A stretch of DNA of 64,000 nt from Marthasterias glacialis. Its lineage: Eukaryota > Echinodermata > Asteroidea > Forcipulatida > Asteriidae. Both the position numbers and the translations under genes were made by a program. Where the stretch lies: assembly GCA_911728455.2 (NCBI GenBank), contig OU452228.1:186001-250000 (forward strand), given 5' to 3'. Shown one piece after another: positions 30,871 to 43,759 of this stretch (within the stretch, counting starts at the first letter, position 1; each line of letters opens with the position of its first letter). The notes under the pieces were generated by a model. It worked only from the letters and a program-made list of their open reading frames with translations. It did not search any database and was not told the origin of the DNA.

Positions 30871-31838
30871 AACCTCTCTGAGTGAGGATGGGTGCTAGTT
30901 AGATCTATACATGACATCCCAAGTTATGATGCTAAACCTGGTAAATGGATCACTCAGAGAGGATGGGGTGCTAGGTAGATATCTAAAGATCACATCCCAA
31001 GTAATGATGATAAACTTGGTAAATGGATCACTCTGAGAGGATGGGGTGCTAGTAAGATATCTAGAGATCACATCTCAAGTTATGATGCTAAACTTGGTAA
31101 ATGGATCACTCGGAGAGGATGAGGTACTAGTTAGATATCTAGAGATTACATCTTAAGTTATGATGCTAAACTTGGTAAATGGATCACTCAGAGAGGATGG
31201 GGTGCTAGTAAGATATCTAGAGATCACATCCCAAGTAATGATGATAAACTTGGTAAATGGGTCACTCTGAGAGGATGGGGTGCTAGTAAGATATCTAAAG
31301 ATCACATCTCAAGGTATGATGCTGAACTTGGTAAATGGATCACTCGGAGAGGATGAGGTACTAGTTAGGTATCAAGAGATCACATCCCAAGTTATGATGC
31401 TAAACTTGGTATATGGATCACTCAGAGAGGATGGGGTGTTAGTCAGATATCTAGAGATGACATCCAAAGTTTTGATGCTAAACTTGGTATATGGATTACT
31501 CAGAGAAGATGGGGTGCTAGTCAGATATCTAGAGATCACATCCCAAGTTATGATGCTAAACCTGGTAAATGGATCACTCAGGGAGGATGGGGTGCTAGTT
31601 AGATATATAGAGATTACATCCCAAGCTATGATGCTAAACTTGGTAAATGGATCACTCAGAGAGGATGAGGTACTAGTTAGATATCTAGAGATCACATCCC
31701 AAGTTATGATGCTAAACTTGGAAAATGGATTACTCAGAGAGGAAGGGGTGCTAGTTAGATATCTAGAGATCACATCCTAAGTTATGATGCTAAACTTGGT
31801 AAATGGATCACTCAGAGAGGATGGGGTGCTAGCTAGAT
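30871..31838. repeat. 78-bp minisatellite, about 12 copies (left part)
   Basis: Unit contains TTAGATATCTAGAGATCACA, TCCCAAGTTATGATGCTAAA and TGGATCACTCAGAGAGGATG. The 78-bp (26-codon) period and lack of stops in one frame of several units give repetitive ORFs on both strands, which I regard as by-products. A LINE interrupts the array at 31839. Confidence 0.96.
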
Positions 31839-34800
31839 CGTCAAGGTGTGCGCCCAGGAGTGCAGCCCTTTTTTCTGGTCTTTGGAAATTCACGTTTTAC
31901 ATCAAATCCGTTCAGCTTTGGTCAACCAAACGATTTGAAGACTCTGTCATCGATCATAGATCAGACTACTCCAACTTGCAACATAGTATTTTGGTCTAAG
32001 GGATACAATTTTCAGATTTTTAGTGCTCCTTCGATTGAGTCACAGAACAGTTCAAAATGTAAGCACAATGTATCTCCATTGTTACTGTTCGTTGCTGCTT
32101 ACACTGACCTCATTGCTACCAGCCATGACCAACTGCAATGCATTGCAGTACACCAGTGATGAATTCAACAGCACCAAATCCAGTACCCAACAACACAACT
32201 TACCTGAAGATGTGTTTCAACACATCAAATCTATGGGAATCCTCAAATGGCACCACCGACACCGAGGTTGTAGAGGAAAACATAAGGTAACCTACACTCA
32301 AACCCTCACATCACAAAGTAACGTTGTCGATCATCGCACCATGAACCAACATTTGACACACCTCGAATTGATCAATTGCCAATCAGCATGCGACAAAGCC
32401 GATATCATCAAAGATCACATAAATGACCACAATATTGATATTCTTGCTATAACTGAAACTTGGTTTCGCTCAGATAAAGACAAACACACCGATGAAGTAA
32501 TCCCAAGAGGGTTTAAATTGGTCCACATGCCCAGAAAAGGACGTAGAGGAGGTGGTGTAGCCCTGCTTTACAAATCCTCACTCTGTGCATCTGTTATTAC
32601 AAATCAGTCGCCATCTTCCTTTGAATACATCGAGGCAGACTTTGTCCATAACCACGGCAACGCCAAACACTTCCGAATCATTGTTGTATACCGTCCACCA
32701 CCGTCTAAAAAGGCCAATTATCCCTTTTCTTTGTTCCTTGAGGAATTTGCTGATCTGCTAGACCGCCAGGTGTTGTTCACAGGTGACCTCATAATCCTAG
32801 GTGACTTCAATGTCCATTGGGGCGACAACACGGCAGACAGCAGACGCTTTGGTGATCTACTATTGCAGCACAATATGCAACAAAGAGTGGACACAAAAAC
32901 ACACATATCTGGACACACAATAGATCTTGTGATTACTGGCCATCTAGATACACTGATACAATTAGTTGCACCTGCAGACTACATTTCTGACCACTGTGCC
33001 ATCCATTGTCAGCTGGACTTACAGAAACCAAGATATACAAAGCATCAAGTTACACACCGCAAAATTAAGACAATAAATCAAACCAAGTTTAAGAAGGATA
33101 TCGCAACATCTCCCCTCTTCAGTCAACCTGCCGTTTCCCATGACTCCCTTATTGCCCAGTATAACACCGTTCTCAGCTCGCTGCTTGACATCCATGCCCC
33201 TCAAAAAACCAGCACGGTTGTGGATAAACCTAAGATCCCATGGTATAACGAGGACAATGCATCTTCCAAACGCAAGCGTCGACAACTTGAGCGACGTTGG
33301 CGCACATCCAACCTTCAGGTCGACCGAGAACGATTCAAAACTCAGCGAGCACTAGTCAAAGCTAAATTTGATAGCTACAAGACCACCTATTTTTCGAACA
33401 AAATATGCAACTGTGATGGTGACCAAAAAGCGCTCTACCAAGTTATCAATCACCTCCTACATAGGAAAGCAACACCCGTCCTACCATCATCGTCATTATT
33501 ATCAGACACCTCCTCTGTGGTTAACAAATTCTCTGATTTCTTTGTTAACAAGATTGCAAAAATCAGAGATGACATATCTAGCCAATCTGAACCCAGCAAT
33601 GACCCCACTCAAGCAGATGTCGAATTTCATCGTGTGCCCCATCGTCTCCCTCTCACAACACTAGCACCTGCTTCAGAGATGGAGATAATGAGGATCATCA
33701 AGAATTCCCCCACGAAAACATGTTCACTAGACCCCATCCCAACATCCATGGTGAAGGAACATATCGATATATTGACTGGGCCTATAACTGAATTAATCAA
33801 CAAATCCCTCATCACCGGACATTTCTCTGATAGCTTCAAGAAGGCTCTCATCACTCCTGTAATAAAGAAACAATCTCTTGACTCTAATAACCTTAGCAAT
33901 TACCGCCCAATATCTAACTTGCCATTTTTGTCGAAGGTTGCTGAGAAGACGGTTGCTACCAGGTTGAACGCCCATCTCACTCAGCAATGTCTACGTGACG
34001 ATCTACAGTCGGCATATACACGTTTCCACAGTGTTGAAACAGCGCTTGTCAAGGTCCATAGCGACATCATGCTGGCTGTAGACAACAAGAGGGCTGTTCT
34101 CCTGGTACTACTTGATCTCTCAGCGGCCTTCGACACCATTGATCATAACATCCTACTGCATAGATTACATCATCAATTCGGAGTACAAGGTGTTGCTCTT
34201 GACTGGTTTAAATCTTACTTAAACAATCGTTCTTAGGCAGTTAATCTATCAGGTGACTTATCTAAAGAATCTAAACTCAGCCATTGGGTACCACAGGGCT
34301 CTGTTCTAGGGCCTCTGCTTTTCACTCTGTACATCTCTCCTGTAGGTAACATTGCCCGAAATCACGGCCTACAACCCCACTTCTACGCGGATGACACGCA
34401 GATCTACGCTACATTTTCTCCCAGTATACCTGGCAATGACACAAATACACAACACATTCTAGAGAATTGCTTAGGTAATTCCACAGTTGAATGACTTCCA
34501 ACCTACTCAAATTCAACGCTAGCAAAACTCAATTTCTTGTCATCTGTTCACCGCATCTCAGAAAAAGAATTTCTATATCAAACATACACATAGCTGATAC
34601 ACAAGTTGCCTCCTGCTCCGAGGCACGTAATCTTGGCGTCATCTTTGACCAGTCAATGAATCTTGACCGACATGTTACATCTGTGTGTCAGTCTGCTTAT
34701 TATCATCTTCAACGCTTAGCTGGAGTCAGAGCATCACTTTCACAATCAACCGCTGAACAACTCATCCATGCATTCATTTCATCTAGATTAGATTTCTGCA

Positions 34801-35320
34801 ATAGCTTACTATTTGGATTACCAAAACACACACTAAAACGACTTCAATCAGTACAAAACGCTTCTGCTCGCTTACTGACTAAAACAAGATCTTCTGACCA
34901 CATAACACCTATACTACACACTCTCCACTGGCTTCCTGTTGAATATCGAATACAATTCAAAATCCTACTCCTATCTTACAAAGCCATTCATGGTCTAGCT
35001 CCATCATACATACAGGACCTCTTGCAAATCCGGACCCTGCGACCTGGCCTCAAATCATCCTCATCACTGGTACTTTCTGTTCCACACACTCGTCTGGCAT
35101 CGTACGGAGACCGGGCCTTTTCCAGCTGTGCACCACGTCTCTGGAATTCCTTGCCAGACGAGTTGAAAAACTCAAAGAACCTTTCCTCATTCAAGAGCTC
35201 TCTCAAGACATATTTGTTCAATCTCGCTTTCAGTACTACGGTTTAGTGTTTCCTTTGACCGGCGCCTTTGAATGGGTCTCCAGATACTGTGCGCCTTACA
35301 AATTCTCTGTTATTATTATT
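31839..35320 (+). mobile_element. Nearly full-length CR1/L2-like LINE inserted in the minisatellite
   Basis: A 3.5-kb block splits the 78-bp array. AGAT (or TAGAT) is present at both edges (31834-31838 and 35320-35324) as a short target duplication, and the 3' end is CTCTGTTATTATTATT, a trinucleotide tail typical of CR1/L2-group elements. A 5' UTR of about 230 bp precedes one polyprotein ORF with endonuclease, reverse transcriptase and C-terminal extension. No separate ORF1 is seen. Only a few disabling mutations suggest a young insertion. Confidence 0.93.
32068..35246 (+). pseudogene. LINE polyprotein: AP endonuclease plus reverse transcriptase
   Basis: From the first in-frame ATG (32068) the endonuclease shows ITETWF (about 32450), GGGVALLY, YRPPP, ILGDFNVHW (about 32800) and SDHC (about 32988), the catalytic E, D/N and H motifs. 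The RT follows: ITPVIKK, NYRPISNL (33898), LLDLSAAFDTIDH (34108), PQGSVLGPLLF (about 34290) and the catalytic FYADDTQIY (34381-34407). The C-terminal extension has LHWLPVEYRIQFKIL, YGDRAF, LWNSLP and LKTYLFNL, ending at TAG 35244-35246. Breaks: TAG at 34234-34236 between the LLDLSAAFD and PQGS motifs, and a frame slip with a TGA at 34488-34490 after FYADD. Otherwise all catalytic residues are present. This enzyme set carries out target-primed reverse transcription in the nucleus. Confidence 0.93.
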
Positions 35321-35508
35321 AGATATCTAGAAATGACATCCCAAGTTATGATGCTAAACTTGGTAAATGGATCACTCAGAGAGGATGAGGTACTAGTTAG
35401 ATATCTAGAAATGACATCCCAAGTTATGATGCAAAACTTGGTAAATGGATCACTCAGAGAGGATGGGGTCCTAGCTAGATATCTTGAGATCACATCCCTA
35501 GTTATGTA
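35321..35508. repeat. 78-bp minisatellite, right part
   Basis: About 2.4 further copies of the unit at 30871-31838, resuming in register just after the LINE. Confidence 0.95.
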
Positions 35509-36384
35509 ACGACCGTGGAAGGAGGCCAGTCCTCTAATTAAAAAGGACGAGCACTTGGACTTAGATAGGCAATTAATACACAGGATGGCGATACTCTATA
35601 GGGTGAACTCAATTAATTTAATCTTCATCAGCTCTGGGCCCATCAAGAAAACACTAGGTGTAACTAGCAGTCAACTAAAGACCAAGATGAACACAGAGCA
35701 GAACCCAAAAGATCAAGAACCTGGAAGAACCCCCATTACCTGGAAAAGTATACATACAAGCAATAATAAGTACATGTACATTGGTACATGGAAAACATCA
35801 TAAACATCACACACACGTGAGCAACTACACCAGCTATTTTCACAACACAAATGAATCATTTTCTCCCATACGATATAAATACAAAGCTCAGAAATACTCA
35901 CTGGGGGTTCTCTGACAAATACTCTCTTACATCCAGGGCATCAAATCACTGCCCTGAGCCATGCTCATGCACAAAATGGAAAAAAATAGAGACAAACTAT
36001 AGCATGTATGTGTGTCTCACACAGCCTCCAGCAAAAGAGAAAGATATGAAGTGCCGCACAACTTCTTCCAAAATTACTACGCCAATAAATATACCTAATA
36101 CCAATCCAGGCAATGCAAAGATAATTTGGAAAAAATCACTTCCTTGGCTTCGTATCTTGTATGATAAATGTAATGTGATAACCAACATGAAGTGTAGATT
36201 ACTAAATACCATTAATCAATAGTTGTAATAAACTTGAATACCAATTAAAGAACTACTAAACTAAACACCTATTTTCAATGGATGGATACATTGCGATCCG
36301 TCCTTCAGCAAAAAGTAAAAAAGTCTGAAATAAAGTTTTAGGGTTAGTTTCAAAAAAAAGATTGAGGGCGCACTTGCGTTCCCC
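35509..36384. other. No gene recognised; possible LTR-like start
   Basis: Sequence changes abruptly at about 35504 to TGTAACGACCGTGGAAGGAG, which looks like the TG-start of a Gypsy-type LTR, but no CA end, direct repeat or target duplication confirms it. AATAAA-like signals occur near 36227. No coding sequence supported. Confidence 0.35.
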
Positions 36385-39300
36385 TATAGTTGTAAGTTCT
36401 TTCATAAATCACTCTCATTGGATTGTTGAATAGCTAGATTGGTATGACACTCACTGTCACCAATCTGCTAGACACTTTCTGCTGGTCTTTGCAATATAGT
36501 TGTAAGTTCTTTCATAAATCACTCTCAATGGACTGTTGTATAGCTAGATTGGTATGACACTCACTGTCACCAATCTGCTAGACACTTTCTGCTGGTCTTT
36601 GCAATATAGTTGTAAGTTCTTTCATAAATCACTCTCATTGGATTGTTGTATAGCTAGATTGGTATGACACTCACTGTCACCAATCTGCAGACACTTTCTG
36701 CTGGTCTTTGCAATATAGTTGTAAGTTCTTTCATAAATCACTCTCATTGGATATGACACTCACTGTCACCAATCTGCAAGACACTTTCTGCTGGTCTTTG
36801 CAATAAAGTTGTAAGTTCTTTCATAAATCACTCTCATTGGATTGTTGTATAGCTAGATTGGTATGACACTCACTGTCACCAATCTGCAGACACTTTCTGC
36901 TGGTCTTTGCAATATAGTTGTAAGTTCTTTCATAAATCACTTTCATTGGATTGTTCTATAGCTAGATTGGTATGACACTCACTGTCACCAATCTGCATAC
37001 ACTTTCTGCTGGTCTTTGCAAATAGTTGTAAGTTCTTTCATAAATCACTTTCATTGGATTGTTGTATAGCTAGATTGGTATGACACATCACTATCACCAA
37101 TCTGCATACACTTTCTGCTGGTCTTTGCAATATAGTTGTAAGTTCTTTCATAAATCACTCTCATTGGACTGTTGTATAGCTAGATTGGTATGACACTCAC
37201 TGTTACCAATCTGCAGACACTTTCTGCTGGTTTTTGCAATATAGTTGTAAGTTCTTTCATAAATCACTCTCATTGGATTGTTGTATAGCTAGATTGGTAT
37301 GACACTCACTGTCACCAATCTGCATTCACTTTCTGCTGGTCTTTGCAATATAGTTGTAAGTTCTTTCATAAATCACTCTCATTGGATTGTTGTATAGCTA
37401 GATTGGTATGACACTCACTGTCACCAATCTGCTAGACACTTTCTGCTGGTCTTTGCAATATAGTTGTAAGTTTTTTCATAAATCACTCTCATTGGATTGT
37501 TGTATAGCCAGATTGGTATGACACTGACTGTCACCAATCTGCAGTAACTTTCTGCTGGTCTTTGCAATATAGTTGTAAGTTCTTTCATAAAGCACTTTCA
37601 TTGGATTGTTGTATAGCTAGATTGGTATGACACTCACTGTCACCAATCTGCAGACACTTTCTGCTGGTCATTGCAATAGAGTTGTAAGTTTTTTTATAAA
37701 TCACTCTCATTTGACTGTTGTATAGCTAGATTGGTATGACACTGACTGTCACCAATCTGCACACACTTTCTGCTGGTCTTTGCAATACAGTTGTAAGTTT
37801 TTTCATAAGGTACTCTCATTGGACTGTTGTATAGCTAGATTGGTAAGACACTCACTGTCACCAATCTGCTAGACACTTTCTGCTGGTCTTTGCAATATAG
37901 TTGTAAGTTTTTTCCTAAATCACTCTCATTGGATTGTTGTATAGCCAGATTGGTATGACACTCACTGTCACCAATCTGCAGACACTTTCTGCTGGTCTTT
38001 GTAATATAGTTGTACGTTCTTTCATAAAGCACTTTCATTGGATTGTTGTATAGCTAGATTGGTATGACACTCACTGTCACCAATCTGCAGACACTTTCTG
38101 CTGGTCATTGCAATAGAGTTGTAAGTTTTTTCATAAATCACTCTCATTTGACTATTGTATAGCTAGATTGGTATGACACTGACTGTCACCAATCTGCAGA
38201 CACTTTCTGCTGGTCTTTGCAATACAGTTGTAAGTTCTTTCATAAGGTACTCTCATTGGACTGTTGTATAGCTAGATTGGTAAGACACTCACTGTCACCA
38301 ATCTGCTAGACACTTTCTGCTGGTCTTTGCAATATAGTTGTAAGTTTTTTCATAAATCACTCTCATTGGATTGTTGTATAGCCAGATTGGTATGACACTG
38401 ACTGTCACCAATCTGCAGACACTTTCTGCTGGTCTTTGCAATATAGTTGTAAGTTCTTTCATAAAGCACTTTCATTGGATTGTTGTATAGCTAGATTGGT
38501 ATGACACTCACTGTCACCAATCTGCAGACACTTTCTGCTGGTCTTTGCAATATAGTTGTAAGTTTTTTCATAAATACTCTCATTTGACTGTTGTATAGCT
38601 AGATTGGTATGACACTGACTGTCACCAATCTGCAGACACTTTCTGCTGGTCTTTGCAATACAATTGTAAGTTCTTTCATAAGGTACTCTCATTGGACTGT
38701 TGTATAGCTAGATTGGTATGACACTCACTGTCACCAATCTGCTAGACACTTTCTGCTGGTCTTTGCAGTATAGTTGTAAGTTATTTCATAAATCACTCTC
38801 ATTGGACTGTTTTATAGCTACATTGGTATGACACTCACTGTCATCAATCTGCAGACACTTTCTGCTGGTCTTTGCAAAATAGTTGTAAGTTCTTTCATAA
38901 ATCACTTTCATTGGATTGTTGTATAGCTAGATTGTTATGACACTCACTGTCACCAATCTGCAGACACTTTCTGCTGGTCTTTGCAATATAGTTGTAAGTT
39001 CTTTCATAAATCACTCTCATTGGATTGTTGTTTAGCTAGATTGGTATGACACTCACTGTCACTAATCTGCTAGACACATTCTACTGGTCTTTGCAATATA
39101 GTTGTAAGTTCTTTCATAAAGTACTCTCATTGGACTGTTGTATAGCTAGATTGGTATGACACTCACTGTCACCAATCTGCTAGACACTTTCTGCTGGTCT
39201 TTGCAATATGGTTGTAAGTTCTTTCATAAATTACTCTCATTGGATTGTTGTATAGCTAGATTGGTATGACACTCACTGTCACCAATCTGCTAGACACTTT

Positions 39301-42300
39301 CTACTGGTCTTTGCAATATAGTTGTAAGTTCTTTCATAAAGTACTCTCATTGGATTGTTGTATAGCTAGATTGGTATGACACTGACTGTCACCAATCTGC
39401 ATTCACTTTCTGCTGGTCTTTGCAATAAAGTTGTAAGTTCTTTCATAAATCACTCTCATTGGATTGTTGTTTAGCTAGATTGGTATGACACTCACTGTCA
39501 TTAATCTGCTAGACACTTTCTACTGGTCTTTGCAGTATAGTTGTAAGTTCTTTTATAAAGTACTCTCATTGGATTGTTGTATAGCTAGATTGGTATGACA
39601 CTCACTGTCACCAATCTGCAGACACTTTCTGCTGGTCTTTGCAATATAGTTGTAATGTCTTTCATAAATCACTCTCATTGGATTGTTGAATAGCTAGATT
39701 GGTATGACACTCACTGTCACCAATCTGCTAGACACTTTCTGCTGGTCTTTGCAATATAGTTGTAAGTTCTTTCATAAATCACTCTCAATGGACTGTTGTA
39801 TAGCTAGATTGGTATGACACTCACTGTCACCAATCTGCTAGACACTTTCTGCTGGTCTTTGCAATATAGTTGTAAGTTCTTTCATAAATCACTCTCCTTG
39901 GATTGTTGTATAGCTAGATTGGTATGACACTCACTGTCACCAATCTGCAGACACTCTCTGCTGGTCTTTGCAATATAGTTGTAAGTTCTTTCATAAATCA
40001 CTCTCATTGGATATGACACTCACTGTCACCAATCTGCAAGACACTTTCTGCTGGTCTTTGCAATAAAGTTGTAAGTTCTTTCATAAATCACTCTCATTGG
40101 ATTGTTGTATAGCTAGATTGGTATGACACTCACTGTCACCAATCTGCAGACACTTTCTGCTGGTCTTTGCAATATAGTTGTAAGTTCTTTCATAAATCAC
40201 TTTCATTGGATTGTTCTATAGCTAGATTGGTATGACACTCACTGTCACCAATCTGCATACACTTTCTGCTGGTCTTTGCAATATAGTTGTAAGTTCTTTC
40301 ATAAATCACTCTCATTGGATTGTTGTTTAGCTAGATTGGTATGACACTCACTGTCACTAATCTGCTAGACACATTCTACTGGTCTTTGCAATAATAGTTG
40401 TAAGTTCTTTTATAAAAGACTCTGATTGGATTGTTGTATAGCTAGATTGGTATGACACTCACTGTCACAAATCTGTAGACACTTTCTGCTGGTCTTTGCA
40501 ATATAGTTATAAGTTCTTTCATAAATCACTCTCATTGGATTGTTGTATAGCTAGATTGGTATGACACTCACTGTCACCAATCTGCTAGACACTTTCTGCT
40601 GGTCTTTGCAATATAGTTGTAAGTTCTTTCATAAAGTACTCTCATTGGACTGTTGTATAGCTAGATTGGTATGACACTGACTGTCACAAATCTGCAGACA
40701 CTTTCTGCTGGTCTTTGCAATATAGTTGTAAGTTCTTTCATAAATCACTCTCATTGGATTGTTGTATAGCTAGATTGGTATGACACTGACTGTCACCAAT
40801 CTGCTAGACACTTTCTGCTGGTCTTTGCAATATAGTTGTAAGTTCTTTCATAAAGTACTCTCATTGGACTGTTGTATAGCTAGATTGGTATGACACTGAC
40901 TGTCACAAATCTGCAGACACTTTCTGCTGGTCTTTGCAATATAGTTGTAAGTTCTTTCATAAATCACTCTCATTTGACTGTTGTATAGCTAGATTGGTAT
41001 GACACTCACTGTCACCAATCTGCAGACACTTTCTGCTGGTCTTTGCAATACAGTTGTAAGTTCTTTCATAAGGTACTCTCTTTGGACTGTTGTATAGCTA
41101 GATTGGTATGACACTCACTGTCACCAATCTGCTAGACACTTTCTGCTGGTCTTTGCAATATAGTTGTAAGTTCTTTCATAAATTACTCTCATTGGATTGT
41201 TGTATAGCTAGATTGGTATGACACTCACTGTCACCAATCTGCTAGACACTTTCTGCTATTCTTTGCAATATAGTTGTAAGTTCTTTCATAAATCACTCTC
41301 ATTGGATTGTTGTATAGCTAGATTGGTATGACACTCACTGTCACCAATCTGCTAGACACTTTCTACTGGTCTTTGCAATATAGTTGTAAGTTCTTTCATA
41401 AAGTACTCTCATTGGACTGTTGTATAGCTAGATTGGTATGACACTCACTGTCACCAATCTGCTAGACACTTTCTGCTGGTCTTTGCAATATGGTTGTAAG
41501 TTCTTTCATAAATTACTCTCATTGGATTGTTGTATAGCTAGATTGGTATGACACTCACTGTCACCAATCTGCTAGACACTTTCTGCTATTCTTTGCAATA
41601 TAGTTGTAAGTTCTTTCATAAATCACTCTCATTGGATTGTTGTATAGCTAGATTGGTATGACACTCACTGTCACCAATCTGCTAGACACTTTCTACTGGT
41701 CTTTGCAATATAGTTGTAAAGTCTTTCATAAAGTACTCTCATTGGACTGTTGTATAGCTAGATTGGTATGACACTGTCACCAATCTGCCGACACTTTCTG
41801 CTGGTCTTTGCAATATAGTTGTAAGTTTTTTCATAAAGTACTCTCATTGGACTGTTGTATAGCTAGATTGGTATGACACTCACTGTCACCAATCTGCAGT
41901 CACTTTCTGCTAATCTTTGCAATATAGTTGTAAGTTCTTTCATAAATCACTCTCATTGGATTGTTGTATAGCTAGATTGGTATGGCACTCACTGTCACTA
42001 ATCTGCTAGAAACTTTCTACTGGTCTTTGCAATATAGTTGTAAGTTCTTTCATAAAGTACTCTCATTGGACTGTTGTATAGCTAGATTGGTATGACACTG
42101 ACTGTCACAAATCTGCAGACACTTTCTGCTGGCCTTTGCAATATAGTTGTAAGTTCTTTCATAAATCACTCTCATTGGATTGTTGTATAGCTAGATTGGT
42201 ATGACACTCACTGTCACCAATCTGCTAGACACTTTCTGCTGGTCTTTGCAATATAGTTGTAAGTTCTTTCATAAAGTACTCTCATTGGACTGTTGTATAG

Positions 42301-42893
42301 CTAGATTGGTATGACACTGACTGTCACAAATCTGCAGACACTTTCTGCTGGTCTTTGCAATATAGTTGTAAGTTCTTTCATAAATCACTCTCATTGGATT
42401 GTTGTATAGCTAGATTGGTATGACACTGACTGTCACCAATCTGCTAGACACTTTCTGCTGGTCTTTGCAATATAGTTGTAAGTTCTTTCATAAAGTACTC
42501 TCATTGGACTGTTGTATAGCTAGATTGGTATGACACTGACTGTCACAAATCTGCAGACACTTTCTGCTGGTCTTTGCAATATAGTTGTAAGTTCTTTCAT
42601 AAATCACTCTCATTGGATTGTTGTATAGCTAGATTGGTATGACACTCACTGTCACCAATCTGCTAGACACTTTCTGCTGGTCTTTGCAATATAGTTGTAA
42701 GTTCTTTCATAAATCACTCTCATTGGACTGTTGTATAGCTAGATTGGTATGACACTCACTGTCACCAATCTGCAGACACCTTCTGCTGGTCTTTGCAATA
42801 TAGTTGTAAGTTCTTTCATAAATCACTCTCATTGGACTGTTGTATAGCTAGATTGGTATGACACTCACTGTCACCAATCTGCAGACACTTTCT
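36385..42893. repeat. 110-bp satellite array, about 59 copies, with hairpin in each monomer
   Basis: Monomer starts ATAGTTGTAAGTTCTTTCAT and contains ATTGTTGTATAGCTAGATTG and ACACTTTCTGCTGGTCTTTG. Starts at 36387, 36497 and 36607 define a 110-bp period. Each monomer has AGATTGGTATGACA, loop CTCAC, TGTCACCAATCT: a ~12-bp stem with a 2-base bulge, giving two opposed CCAAT boxes. A monomer lacking ~20 bp occurs at 36751 and again at 40011. Four diagnostic variants recur at exactly 3,260 bp (36421/39681, 36521/39781, 36751/40011, 36951/40211), and 219-bp dimers recur at 40681/40900 and 42102/42321/42540. 110 is not a multiple of three, and the ORFs across it are chance. Confidence 0.98.
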
Positions 42894-43577
42894 GCATAAT
42901 ATTTCTAGATATTCCTCACCATATGCCCAGACATAGCTGTCTTTGCTAATGTATTACATTTTGTTTTTCAGTATATACATCTATTTGCAGCTGCTATGGT
43001 GATTTTGGTACAAGGCACTTGCATCCACTATGGTGTCTAATGAAACCAGATGCTACTGTGAGTTACTATTACTATTGCAGGAGAATGCTTGCCTTTATGT
43101 GCTGGTGAGTTATATCACAGTGACAGTGGGTAATCTGCAGACTGCATTTTGTCAGGTTTCTATTGTTGAAATGAAAGACAAATTCAATTACAGTTTTCCG
43201 CAGATGAATGTTGGTTATTTTCCAATAATGTATGAAATTGGCAATCCCCTTGGTCGCATTGACTCTACATAGACTGAGGATCCTTCTATGGAATGTACAT
43301 GCTTTGTAAGTCACTCAATATCTCTCTTTAATTATCATCTAATATGTGTACTCCCTGAGGTCTTGATCCATCTCTCAAGAATCAAGGTTTGGGTTAAGCA
43401 GTATTTTGGAAAGGATTTGTGAATCAAAATAAGATTCGATCCTCATCTCATGTCTTGAGACATTAACTCACTCTCAGTCTTGAGTTTATAGAACTCCAAG
43501 ACTTGTTTGATCATTATTCTCTTTTTTCTCTCTGGTTGATTAGATTTTAAAATAAGATTGATTGATATTCTTTTCAG
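42894..43577. other. No supported gene; possible decayed exon near 42969
   Basis: A TTTGTTTTTCAG acceptor-like site ends at 42970, followed by cysteine-bearing sequence (CSCYGDFGTR) that may be another VWC remnant, but the frame is poor. An ORF at 43030-43272 has no domain I recognise. Confidence 0.3.
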
Positions 43578-43759
43578 GATGTGAGATGAGTGGTCAGTCA
43601 CAAGAGAAGGTGCACCTTATAAACCTGATGATACACAATGAATGGAATGTTGATGTGAAGGAAACACAACACATTGCTTCCCAGTCTTATGCCCAAGACT
43701 GACATGTAAACCAGAATAACTGATTGTATCTGAAGAATCATGCAGCCCATCATGTATTG
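43578..43759 (+). pseudogene. Decayed von Willebrand factor C-domain exon A
   Basis: Acceptor GATATTCTTTTCAG and donor ATTG|GTGAGT flank 182 bp. One frame gives EGAPYKPDDTQ, stop, MEC, stop, CEGNTTHCFPVLCPRLTC then KPE, stop, LIVSEESCSPSCI. The spacing Y...C.C.G...C...CP.L.C.PE..I...SC.P.C is that of a VWC domain (BMP-binding or matrix proteins such as kielin/chordin-like or NELL). Three nonsense codons and an upstream slip show it is dead. The parent protein cannot be named. Confidence 0.7.

Noticed and set aside
35504..36250. Solo Gypsy-type LTR starting TGTAACGACC
   Set aside because: No CA terminus with a matching flanking duplication could be found, so only the suggestive start remains.
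36385..42893. CRISPR-like array
   Set aside because: There are regular 110-bp units, but the whole monomer is repeated with no unique spacers, in an animal genome; it is a satellite.
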